A DNA stretch of 64,000 bases from Pedobacter zeae (GTDB taxonomy: Bacteria; Bacteroidota; Bacteroidia; Sphingobacteriales; Sphingobacteriaceae): contig NZ_JACIEF010000002.1 of NCBI RefSeq assembly GCF_014196715.1, forward strand, positions 1,178,001 through 1,242,000. Reading direction: 5' to 3'. The notes below the pieces were generated by a model. The model had not been told where the DNA came from. It saw nothing but the letters and a program-made list of their open reading frames with translations, and ran no database searches. Shown piece after piece: positions 34,171 through 42,802 of this stretch. Positions within the stretch are counted from its first letter, which is position 1; each line of letters starts with the position of its first letter. The translations under genes were made by a program, and so were the position numbers.

Positions 34171-35373
34171 ATGAAATCTCTACATCGTCTGTTTTTATTA
34201 TTTAACACTGTTAAACGATTTACATTTGTTAAATACAGTTTCGCTCTCGCTTTCGCCGCTATTGTGCTGATCAGCTGCAAATCGGCGCCCCAGCAAGGCG
34301 CAGCCGCACCACCGCCCCCGGTTTTACCGGTAAGTTCGGTTAGCGGAGGTGCTGAAACTACTTTTGTTGAATATCCTGCTTCTATCCAGGGCGCTGTTGA
34401 TATTGATGTACGCCCGCAGGTAAGCGGTTATTTACAAAGCGTGCTGGTTAACGAAGGTGCCTATGTTACTGCCGGGCAAACCCTCTTTAAAATTAACGAA
34501 AACCCTTACCGCGAGGCCTTAAACAATGCCAAAGCCAGTTTACATGCTGCTGAAGCGGCTATTTTAAATGCCCAGCTCGAGGTTGATAAGTTAACGCCCC
34601 TGGTACAAAACAAGGTCGTTTCCGAAATCCAGTTAAAAACGGCTAAAACGGCTTACAAAATTGCACAGGCCAACGCCGAGCAGGCTAAAGCCAACGTGGC
34701 TTCGGCACAGATTAACCTGGGTTATACCAACGTGAAGGCAACAGTTAGCGGTTATATTGGCCGTATCCCGAAAAAACAGGGAAGTCTGGTATCTCCGGCC
34801 GATCAGACCGCTTTAACGCAGTTATCGGATATCCACGAAGTGCATGTGTATTTCTCGCTGGCCGAGAACGACTTTAACAGCTTTAACGCCAATTACCCAG
34901 GTAAAACCCCGGCCGACAGGATTAAACACCTGCCTGCAGTAGAACTGGTATTGGCCGATAATTCTACTTACCCGGTTAAAGGCAAAATCGACATGATTGA
35001 TGGCCAGTTTGATAAAAATACGGGTGCCATTACCTTAAGGGCCACCTTCCCGAATGCCAATGGCGTGCTGCGCTCTGGTAATACCGGTAAAATCCGTTTG
35101 GGTTTATTGCATAATGATGCCATCCTGGTGCCTCAATCGGCAACGGTAGAAATGCAGGATAAGGTATTTGTATTTACCCTTGGCGACAGCAGTAAGGTTA
35201 AAAAACAAGCCATTACCATTGTAGGTAAAGCCGGCGAAAATTACCTGATCAAAGACGGCGTAAAAGTTGGCGACCAGATCGTGTTAAGCGGCATTGATAA
35301 ATTACAGGAGGGCATGGTGATCCAACCTCAGAAAGCAGCAGATAAAGTGGCTGTTACAAGTACAAAAAAATAA
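34171..35373 (+). CDS. RND efflux periplasmic adaptor (membrane fusion protein)
   Basis: A 400-residue MFP with a lipoprotein signal: LISC with Cys36 anchors it in a membrane. The barrel-sandwich/lipoyl halves are at about 85-115 (DVRPQVSGYLQSVLVNEGAYV) and 190-205, the helical hairpin between them and the beta-barrel after. It links the inner-membrane pump to the outer-membrane channel. The annotated N-terminus is unusually long before the signal helix, and a copy of the operator palindrome lies inside it (34201-34215), with a TACATTTG -7-like element at 34221-34228. A later ATG is not available, so either the operator is intragenic or translation starts at a non-ATG codon. Confidence 0.93.
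   Translation: MKSLHRLFLLFNTVKRFTFVKYSFALAFAAIVLISCKSAPQQGAAAPPPPVLPVSSVSGGAETTFVEYPASIQGAVDIDVRPQVSGYLQSVLVNEGAYVTAGQTLFKINENPYREALNNAKASLHAAEAAILNAQLEVDKLTPLVQNKVVSEIQLKTAKTAYKIAQANAEQAKANVASAQINLGYTNVKATVSGYIGRIPKKQGSLVSPADQTALTQLSDIHEVHVYFSLAENDFNSFNANYPGKTPADRIKHLPAVELVLADNSTYPVKGKIDMIDGQFDKNTGAITLRATFPNANGVLRSGNTGKIRLGLLHNDAILVPQSATVEMQDKVFVFTLGDSSKVKKQAITIVGKAGENYLIKDGVKVGDQIVLSGIDKLQEGMVIQPQKAADKVAVTSTKK
34201..34215. promoter_or_regulatory. Second copy of the operator palindrome, within the adaptor gene
   Basis: TTTAACACTGTTAAA, identical to the core of the palindrome at 34114-34134 and 87 bases away. TACATTTG follows at 34221-34228. It overlaps codons 11-15 of the adaptor gene. Confidence 0.55.
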
Positions 35374-35394
35374 GAACCATAAACACTAAAAGTC

Positions 35395-38300
35395 ATGTTT
35401 CAGAAATTTATAAACAGGCCGGTACTGTCAACCGTGATTTCCATCTTATTGGTAATCGTTGGTATACTGGGCTTAACAAAGTTACCCTTAGAGCGGTTTC
35501 CGAATATCGCGCCTCCATCGGTATTGGTAACTGCTGTATACCCTGGGGCCAATGCCGAAACGATATTGCGTTCGGTAACCCCATCGCTGGAGGAAGCAAT
35601 TAATGGTGTGGAAAACATGACCTACATGACCTCCACTGCCAGTAACGATGGTACATTGGGTATTACGGTTTACTTTCAGCAAGGTACCAACCCCGATCAG
35701 GCTGCCGTTAACGTGCAGAACCGGGTTTCGCAGGCCACCAGCCAGTTACCTGCAGAGGTAGTACAATATGGTATTACCACTACCAAACAGCAGAACAGCT
35801 TTATCGGCGCGATAGGGGTTTACTCTGAAGACCCTAAAAAATACGATGCCGTTTTTGTGAATAACTATGCGCAGATCAATATCATTCCCGAGATTAAACG
35901 TATCCCGGGGGTAGGTTCGGCCAGTGTATTCGGCGGGATTAAAGATTATTCGATGCGGATCTGGTTAAACCCAAGTCAGCTGGCTGCTCACCAGATTACC
36001 CCTAACGAAGTGATGCGTGCTATACAGGATAAAAACCTCGAAGCGGCACCGGGCCGTTTGGGCGAACGCAGTAACGAAGCTTTCGAATATGTAATTAAAT
36101 ATAAAGGTAAACTCACCAAACCGGAGGAGTACGAAAATATTGCCATCCGTTCTAACGCAGATGGTTCGATCTTGCGTTTAAAAGATGTAGCCCGTGTTGA
36201 ATTGGGTGCGTACAGCTACAGCAGCGTAAACCGCCTGAACGGACACGATGGAATTACCATTGGGGTGATCCAGTTATCGGGATCGAATGCCAACGAAATC
36301 CAGATCGCCATTGATAAACTGATGGAAAAACTATCGAAAGATTTTCCGGCGGGCATTAAATACAACCAGTTTTACCGTACCAAAACCGATCTTGACGAAT
36401 CCATTAACCAGGTAGAGCATACACTGATCGAAGCCTTTTTACTGGTATTTATCGTGGTATTTATTTTCCTTCAGGATTTCAGGTCGACCTTAATTCCGGC
36501 TATTGCGGTACCGGTTGCCATTATCGGTACGTTCTTTTTCATGCAGTTGTTCGGTTTCTCAGTTAACCTGTTAACGCTGTTTGCCCTGGTATTGGCCATT
36601 GGTATCGTGGTAGATGATGCGATCGTGGTGGTAGAGGCGGTGCATGCCAAAATGGAAGAAAACCCTAAGCTGAGCCCGAAAGCAGCGACTACACAGGCCA
36701 TGAACGAAATTACCGGGGCCATTATATCCATCACCCTGGTTATGGCGGCGGTATTTTTACCGGTGGGTTTCATGACCGGCTCTACCGGTATATTTTACAA
36801 ACAGTTTGCCTTAACCATGGCCATCGCCATCATTATATCGGCGGTTAACGCTTTAACCTTAAGTCCGGCGCTGGCTGCCTTATTTTTAAAGAATAAACAT
36901 GCCGGGGGCGGGCACCATGAACCTAAAAAAGGTTTTGTAGAGAAATTTTATGCCGGCTTTAACGGTGGCTTTAATTACATGACCAACCGTTATATCGGTG
37001 GATTAAAAGTGCTGATCCGTCATAAATGGATCAGTATGGCCGGCCTGGCAATTATTGTTGCGGTTACAGTTTTACTGGTAGGCAGAACCAAAACCGGTTT
37101 TATCCCGACAGAAGACCAGGGCTTTGTGGCCATTGCGGTTTCGAGCCCTTCGGGAACTTCATTAGCCAATACCAATAAAATATTGCAACAGGCCGAAAAA
37201 GAATTACGCGCCATGCCATCGGCCAGGTTCGTGATGTCGTTGGCCGGTTATAACTTCTTAACGGCCTCGAACAGCCCTTCGGCCGGACAGATCTTCTTAT
37301 TGTTAAAACCGAATGAAGAGCGTGGAGCCGTAAAAAATATCGATGAGATCCAGAATATCGTACGGGCTAAAATGGCCGCTATATCTGCCGGTACCTTCTT
37401 TGTATTCAGTTTCCCAACCGTGCCGGGCTTCAGCAATGTGGAAGCGATGAACGTGATGTTGCAGGATAAAACAAATGGCAGGCTGGATAAATTCAGCGGG
37501 GTAGCCAATAACTTTATTGCCAAATTAATGGCTAAACCGGCCATTGCCTTTGCCTTTACCTCTTACAAAGCCGATTATCCGCAGTTGCAGCTGGATGTGA
37601 ATAATGAAAAAGCCGATCAGCTGGGCGTAAGTGTGAAAGATATTTTGCAAACCATGCAAACGTATTTTGGTACGGCGCAGGCTTCAGATTTTAACCGCTT
37701 TGGTAAATACTACAGGGTAGTGGTACAGGCTGATGTTGCCGACCGGACCGACCCGGCCAGTATTGACCGCGTGTTTGTGAAAAACAAAGACGGCGAAAGT
37801 GTGCCGATCAGCACCCTGGTTAAATTAACCCGTGTGTATGGTTCTGAAACGGCTTCGCGTTATAACCTGTTCAACTCTATCGAGGTTAATGCCATCCCTA
37901 AACCGGGTTTCAGCTCGGGCGATGCCATTAAAGCGATAGAAGAAACAGCTAAAGAACAATTGCCAACGGGTTATGCGTATGAATTCTCCGGACAAACCCG
38001 CGAGGAAATTTCTTCGGGCGGACAATCGACCGTAATCTTCCTGCTTTGTCTGGTATTTGTATACTTCTTGTTATCAGCACAATACGAAAGTTACATCCTG
38101 CCATTGGCGGTAATCCTTTCTATCCCTACCGGTGTATTTGGTGTGTTTGTGGTATTGGGTTTAACCGGTATCGAAAACAACATTTATGTGCAGGTAGCGC
38201 TGATCATGCTCATCGGGTTGCTGGCTAAAAACGCCATCCTGATCGTAGAGTTTGCGGTGCAGCGACGAAGGGCAGGACTGAGCCTGTTCGATTCGGCCAT

Positions 38301-38592
38301 AGAAGCCGCGCGCTTAAGGATCAGGCCGATCATCATGACCTCACTGGCCTTTGTGTTTGGTTTGTTCCCGATGAGTATTGCAACGGGTCCGTCGGCACAG
38401 GGTAACCACTCCATCAGTATCGGTGCTGCCGGAGGGATGGTATCGGGTGTGGTATTAGGTTTATTTATCATTCCTGTACTTTTTGTGATCTTCCAGGCTT
38501 TACAGGAAAAACTATCTAAAAAATCAAACGAGGTTGTTCATCACCATGAAGAACCTGTAAATAATAATCATGCAGTTTATGAAACGGTTTAA
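35395..38592 (+). CDS. RND multidrug efflux permease (AcrB/HAE1 type)
   Basis: A 1065-residue inner-membrane transporter with the usual two repeats of one helix, a large periplasmic loop and five helices. The TM4 aspartates of the proton relay are in AIGIVVDDAIVVVEAV (residues ~400-416) and the second half has GLLAKNAILIVEF. It belongs to the hydrophobe/amphiphile efflux group that exports drugs, detergents and solvents using the proton gradient. It lies 21 bases after the adaptor gene and overlaps the channel gene. The C-terminus is His-rich. Confidence 0.96.
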   Translation: MFQKFINRPVLSTVISILLVIVGILGLTKLPLERFPNIAPPSVLVTAVYPGANAETILRSVTPSLEEAINGVENMTYMTSTASNDGTLGITVYFQQGTNPDQAAVNVQNRVSQATSQLPAEVVQYGITTTKQQNSFIGAIGVYSEDPKKYDAVFVNNYAQINIIPEIKRIPGVGSASVFGGIKDYSMRIWLNPSQLAAHQITPNEVMRAIQDKNLEAAPGRLGERSNEAFEYVIKYKGKLTKPEEYENIAIRSNADGSILRLKDVARVELGAYSYSSVNRLNGHDGITIGVIQLSGSNANEIQIAIDKLMEKLSKDFPAGIKYNQFYRTKTDLDESINQVEHTLIEAFLLVFIVVFIFLQDFRSTLIPAIAVPVAIIGTFFFMQLFGFSVNLLTLFALVLAIGIVVDDAIVVVEAVHAKMEENPKLSPKAATTQAMNEITGAIISITLVMAAVFLPVGFMTGSTGIFYKQFALTMAIAIIISAVNALTLSPALAALFLKNKHAGGGHHEPKKGFVEKFYAGFNGGFNYMTNRYIGGLKVLIRHKWISMAGLAIIVAVTVLLVGRTKTGFIPTEDQGFVAIAVSSPSGTSLANTNKILQQAEKELRAMPSARFVMSLAGYNFLTASNSPSAGQIFLLLKPNEERGAVKNIDEIQNIVRAKMAAISAGTFFVFSFPTVPGFSNVEAMNVMLQDKTNGRLDKFSGVANNFIAKLMAKPAIAFAFTSYKADYPQLQLDVNNEKADQLGVSVKDILQTMQTYFGTAQASDFNRFGKYYRVVVQADVADRTDPASIDRVFVKNKDGESVPISTLVKLTRVYGSETASRYNLFNSIEVNAIPKPGFSSGDAIKAIEETAKEQLPTGYAYEFSGQTREEISSGGQSTVIFLLCLVFVYFLLSAQYESYILPLAVILSIPTGVFGVFVVLGLTGIENNIYVQVALIMLIGLLAKNAILIVEFAVQRRRAGLSLFDSAIEAARLRIRPIIMTSLAFVFGLFPMSIATGPSAQGNHSISIGAAGGMVSGVVLGLFIIPVLFVIFQALQEKLSKKSNEVVHHHEEPVNNNHAVYETV

Positions 38593-39985
38593 TATATATG
38601 CCATCCTGCTCCTGGTTTTGGTGTGGAGCGGATGTTCGGTTTCTAAAGATACCCTGCTGCCAAATGTAGCACCGGGCCTATTCAGAAACAGCTCGCCACA
38701 AGACTCTTCGAGTATTGGCACCATGCCTTTGAAAAGTTTTATTAACGACCTTACGGTACAGAATTTAATTGATACCGCTTTGGCCAAAAATTACGACATG
38801 CAGATCGCATTGAAAAATATCGATGCGGCCGAAGTGTTGTTTAAACAATCGAAACTGGGCAATATACCCGAGCTAAAGCTGCAGGTAACGGCCAGTTCGA
38901 GCCGCCCGTCTGATAACAGTTTAAACGGGCTAAGCTTAAACCAGTTTACCGGCTCTACCCATATTGAAGATTACAGTGCCAACCTGGGCTTGTACTGGGA
39001 AGCCGATATCTGGGGGAAAATCCGCAACCAAAAAGCTGGCGCCTTAGCCAGTTTTTTGCAAACTGCCGAAGCACGCAAAGCCATACAGACCCGCCTGGTA
39101 GCCAATGTGGCCCAGGGTTATTATAATTTGCTGATGCTGGATGCCCAACTGGAAATTGCCCGCAAAAACTTAAAACTGAACGACAGCACCCTGCGGATCA
39201 TTAACCTGCAGTTTGATGCCGGCCAGGTAACCTCGCTGGCCATACAGCAGGCACAGGCACAGCAATTGGTGGCGGCACAGCTGGTACCCCGTTTGGAGCA
39301 GAATGTGGCTTTACAGGAAAATGCCTTGAGTGTGCTGATCGGTACCTTGCCTAAAGCCATTAACCGCGCCAGCCGTTTGGATAAAATGAGTATCCCTGCC
39401 AATTTAAATGCGGGTTTCCCCTCATCGATGTTAAGCCGCAGGCCCGATATTAAAAGTGCCGAACTGGCACTGAATGTAGCCAATGCCAAAGTAGGGGTGG
39501 CGAAAGCCAGCCTGTACCCTTCGCTGGTAATTACAGCAAGTGGAGGCGTTAACTCTTTTAAAGCGAGTAACTGGTTTAATGTACCGGCTTCGCTGTTCGG
39601 CCTGGTATCGGGTGGCATTACGCAGCCTATTTTTCAACGCGGACAGTTGAAAGCCAATTTAGAACTGGCTAAAATAGACCGCGAGAAAACAGTGATCCAG
39701 TTCCGCCAATCGGTTTTAAATGCCGTAGGCGAGGTGTCTGATGAGCTGACCAAGGTAGAAAAACTGAAAAGCCAGTACAGCATTGCCGAAAAAAGGACCC
39801 AAACTTTACAGGAAGCTTCGCGCAACGCCAATCTGTTGTTCAAAAGTGGTATGGCCAACTATTTAGAGGTAATTACCGCTCAGGGCAACTTATTGCAAAG
39901 CGAACTGGAACTGGCAACCCTCAAAGCCGAGCAGTTAAATGCCGTGGTAGGTTTGTACCGCTCTTTGGGTGGGGGATGGAATTAA
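38579..39985 (+). CDS. RND efflux outer-membrane lipoprotein channel (OprM/NodT type)
   Basis: A 468-residue TolC-like channel. The ATG at 38579 (three codons inside the open frame from 38570) gives MKRFNIYAILLLVLVWSGC, a clean lipoprotein signal with WSGC. Two homologous halves with long helices follow, as in the family (NARANAEQ-type repeats, LSRRPDIKSAELALN, then LEVITAQGNLLQSELELA). It overlaps the end of the permease by 14 bases, so translation is coupled. It is the last gene of the tetR-controlled tripartite pump and is followed by a terminator. Confidence 0.95.
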   Translation: MKRFNIYAILLLVLVWSGCSVSKDTLLPNVAPGLFRNSSPQDSSSIGTMPLKSFINDLTVQNLIDTALAKNYDMQIALKNIDAAEVLFKQSKLGNIPELKLQVTASSSRPSDNSLNGLSLNQFTGSTHIEDYSANLGLYWEADIWGKIRNQKAGALASFLQTAEARKAIQTRLVANVAQGYYNLLMLDAQLEIARKNLKLNDSTLRIINLQFDAGQVTSLAIQQAQAQQLVAAQLVPRLEQNVALQENALSVLIGTLPKAINRASRLDKMSIPANLNAGFPSSMLSRRPDIKSAELALNVANAKVGVAKASLYPSLVITASGGVNSFKASNWFNVPASLFGLVSGGITQPIFQRGQLKANLELAKIDREKTVIQFRQSVLNAVGEVSDELTKVEKLKSQYSIAEKRTQTLQEASRNANLLFKSGMANYLEVITAQGNLLQSELELATLKAEQLNAVVGLYRSLGGGWN

Positions 39986-40021
39986 GCCATTTTTAAACGC
40001 AAAGGCATAAAAGCATAAAGA

Positions 40022-40056
40022 AACCTATAAGGTCGTGATGATCTTATAGGTTTTTT
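40022..40056 (+). terminator. Terminator of the efflux operon
   Basis: Perfect 10-base stem AACCTATAAG with CTTATAGGTT, ending in a T-run. It lies 36 bases after the channel gene stop. Confidence 0.85.
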
Positions 40057-40069
40057 GTTTTCTACGATC

Positions 40070-41470
40070 CGTCATTCCCGCGCAGGCAGGAACCACGAAA
40101 TGCTCAGCGAAGCTAATCTTGAAGTTTTCGCTCGCCCTTGCTCATTATTTTCTGTCATCCTGAGGTACGAAGGATCTTTTGATCGAGATTCTTCACTGCG
40201 TTCAGAATGACAATGTTCGTTTTGCACTTCGGCTCATTGCCGCCGAGGCTAGTCCTTTTTCCTTGATGAAAAAGAGACCAAAAAATCAAGGCTAGCAGCC
40301 CTCCTTGTAAAAACCTACGGAAATCTTATTTGCGGCAGCATCGAGGCTCTTATCCTTGCTTTGTCCCACTACTCCCGCTTTGATCCTGCCTTGGGCTGTG
40401 GGGTTGTGATGGGGAACTGCAAAGATTTCCGTGCTTTTTTCTGCGGAAATCTGCCAGGCCGAATAGCAGGGTGCTTATAGCGGGATGCAGATAGCATTAT
40501 GTATAGGCATTGTTTCTAATACGGTCGTCATTCCCGCGCAGGCGGGAATCTTAATGCGTTCGCTATTCTTTGACCTTCGCTCGGGCTTGCCTCGGTTAGC
40601 CACGGAAGGGTTTTTACTTTTTCCTTGATGAAAAAGTAACAAACCTGAGCGTAGCGAAAGCATGCCTACCACTGAAAACAACAACAAACAAGGCATAACT
40701 GAAAGGCTTGGATCTGATGTCGGATAAATTCGTCAAAGCTTTGAGGTTGCCAGCACAAGCCCCGATGAAGGATCGGGGAGGGCGTGCTGCCTCTGGGCAG
40801 TGGTAGTTCGAAAGGATGTGCAAAAGCTTTAACGTTTTTTCCTTCCATCATATCCTATGCCGGATAACAGGGTGCTTATAGCATGATGCAGAGGCATATA
40901 GTTCTTCTAATAATCGATCGTCATTTCGACTGAAGCACAGCGAAACGGAGAAATCTGTTTCATAAAAGTCAGCCCGCAATTTTTTATGTTTTTTCCTGCA
41001 AAAATCTGCGAGGCCGGCCAGCAGGGTGCAAACAGCATGGCGTAAAGGGAATTCTTCTTCGCTGTCATCCTGAGGTACGAAGGATCTTTTGCTCTAAAGA
41101 TTCTTCACTGCGTTCAGAATGACCATGTAGGTTTTGCCCTTCGCGCTGTCTTGCCTCCCTTACCGGTATAAATCCTAACCGGCCGACGGCAGGAGGACAT
41201 ACGCAGGTATATCAGCGCTACCTCGCTTCAATAGGCCTTACCATTTGCAAACCTTTTATCCACCTATTCTTAACCCGCCAACACAAAGCAGGGCAACCTC
41301 AGGGTATGGGCTACCGGCAGCAGCACTTAACCTGCCGCCCGGCATCGGCGAAGCAACACTACAGCAGGTACACAGCAGTACCCTAGCAAACCTGGCTAAA
41401 AGGTGGCCTTAACGTGGGGTAAATGTGGAATGAAGGTGGACTTGGAAGATATTTTTTTGGGAGGTTTAAA
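40070..41470. repeat. Mosaic intergenic repeat region A
   Basis: About 1.4 kb without a gene, made of modules also found, in another order, at 52095-53010. Module 1, GTCATCCTGAGGTACGAAGG to GTTCAGAATGAC, is at 40154-40211 and 41064-41123. Module 2, beginning CCTACGGAAATCTT, is at 40302-40490. Module 3, TCGGTTAGCCACGGAAGGG to GCATGCCTACC, is about 40592-40670. Module 4, CAAGGCATAACTGAAAGGCT, is about 40690-40712. Module 5, TTCGTCAAAGCTTTGAGG to TGCAAAAGCTTTAACG, is about 40728-40860 and contains the hairpin CCCCGAT-GAAGG-ATCGGGG. Short open frames here are not genes. Confidence 0.75.
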
Positions 41471-41527
41471 TCAGATTGATTAAATTGGAGCATCATCCCT
41501 TTTGTTTAACCTAAATATACTAAAATT

Positions 41528-42346
41528 ATGGCTACACAAAACGGAATTATCAAAATTAACGGGCAACTCGGCGACCTCGTTTTTTACCAACGCGGTAGAA
41601 AGGCAGTGGTACGCCAAAAAGCCGGCAATAAGCAGCAAACCGAAGCCAGCAAAAAAAGCAGTACCGATTTCGGCTCCGCTACCCGCAATGCCGCTTACAT
41701 CAGGAAAGCGTTTGCGCCCCTGGCAAAACGGTACGCCCATGGCGACCTCCTCAACCGGCTGAATAAACGCCTGATCGAAATCTTTAAAACCATTGCACCC
41801 GAACAGGCGGGCCGTAAAAAGCTGATCGACGGGCACCTGGCCCTACTGGAAGGCTTCGAATTTAATGCCAGCACACCTTTAAAGCAGTTGTGGCTAAAGG
41901 AAACGGTTTTGAACCTGGAGCCGGATGGATCAGTTAAACTTATTTTGCCAAAAGGCGAACTTAAATCGCTCCTGAAAGCCCAGCCCAAAGCCACCGAAGC
42001 GCACCTGCAGGTAATGGGTTTCCATTTCGAACTGGCCGGTAAGGGCAGCTATGAAATTATCGAAGTAAATGACCTTGTGGTGCCGGTAAACCTCCCCCAT
42101 TTCCCGAAAACCACTTTAACCCTGCATTTAAAGCACCAGGGCGACAAAGCTTTAATCATTGCCCTGGGTATCTCTTTCTTTAGGGATGCCCATCGCGCTG
42201 CCGACCGGCGCTATTATGCCTGTAAAATTATCCATGCCCTGCATTTAAAAGATGGGGTGGTGGTAAATTTTGTGGCGCAGCCCAAGGCAGAAAAAATGGT
42301 GGCAGAGCAGGAGAACAGGTTGAGTTGGGAGGTGGAGGAGGAGTGA
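41528..42346 (+). CDS. Conserved hypothetical protein (Bacteroidota family)
   Basis: A 272-residue protein. The N-terminus GIIKINGQLGDLVFYQRGRKAVVRQK and the later RKKLIDGHLALLEGFEFN are patterns I have seen in an uncharacterised Bacteroidota family; no function is known to me. The N-terminal ~80 residues are basic and low in complexity (KKSSTDFGSATR), while the rest alternates short strands with charged turns. No signal peptide or membrane helix. It stands between repeat region A and the defence island; the ATG at 41528 is the first in frame. Confidence 0.75.
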   Translation: MATQNGIIKINGQLGDLVFYQRGRKAVVRQKAGNKQQTEASKKSSTDFGSATRNAAYIRKAFAPLAKRYAHGDLLNRLNKRLIEIFKTIAPEQAGRKKLIDGHLALLEGFEFNASTPLKQLWLKETVLNLEPDGSVKLILPKGELKSLLKAQPKATEAHLQVMGFHFELAGKGSYEIIEVNDLVVPVNLPHFPKTTLTLHLKHQGDKALIIALGISFFRDAHRAADRRYYACKIIHALHLKDGVVVNFVAQPKAEKMVAEQENRLSWEVEEE

Positions 42347-42478
42347 GATGGTTGAAATAGTTTTGTTGGACATTTCTTAAGCTTTGATCAACTTGATTAT
42401 ATGACCACAATCTGAAAATTTCAATGATTGTATTTCCCAAATCAACAGTATATTCTTAAATTGGCTGTAATTAACCCT

Positions 42479-42802
42479 ATGACCGAAGAAATAACAGCAG
42501 CATTAATAAAATTTAGAGACGAGCGCGATTGGGCGCAGTTTCACAATCCTAAGGATTTAGCCCTTGCCTTAAATATAGAAGCGGCTGAATTGTTGGAACT
42601 TTTTTTATGGAAGAATGCCGAAGATGCCAATGTTGACAAGATAAAGGAAGAACTCGCTGATGTGTTTTCTTATGCACTTTTGCTAGCCGAAAAATATAAC
42701 CTGGATGTGAAGCAAATCATTCTGGATAAAATTAAACTCAACGATAGCAAGTATCCTGTAGATAAGGCAAAGGGAACGGCTAAAAAGTATAACGAACTAT
42801 AA
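42479..42802 (+). CDS. MazG-like nucleotide pyrophosphohydrolase
   Basis: A 107-residue all-helical protein of the MazG/dCTP-pyrophosphatase (MazG-like) group that hydrolyses (d)NTPs to monophosphates. The metal-binding residues are visible as Glu34/Glu37 (NIEAAELLE) and Glu58/Asp61 (EELADVFSYALLLAE). It starts at the ATG at 42479; an open frame reaches 42428 but with no ATG. Its stop (42800-42802) is immediately followed by the ATG of the next gene, with no base between. Small MazG-like enzymes are regularly found next to DUF2075-type helicases in genomes, and the pair may act together, for instance in nucleotide depletion or genome surveillance; this is inference. Confidence 0.9.
   Translation: MTEEITAALIKFRDERDWAQFHNPKDLALALNIEAAELLELFLWKNAEDANVDKIKEELADVFSYALLLAEKYNLDVKQIILDKIKLNDSKYPVDKAKGTAKKYNEL

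Noticed and set aside
41528-42346. Phage or plasmid structural protein
   Set aside because: No neighbouring phage genes, no repeat or integrase; pattern matches a chromosomal Bacteroidota family of unknown role.
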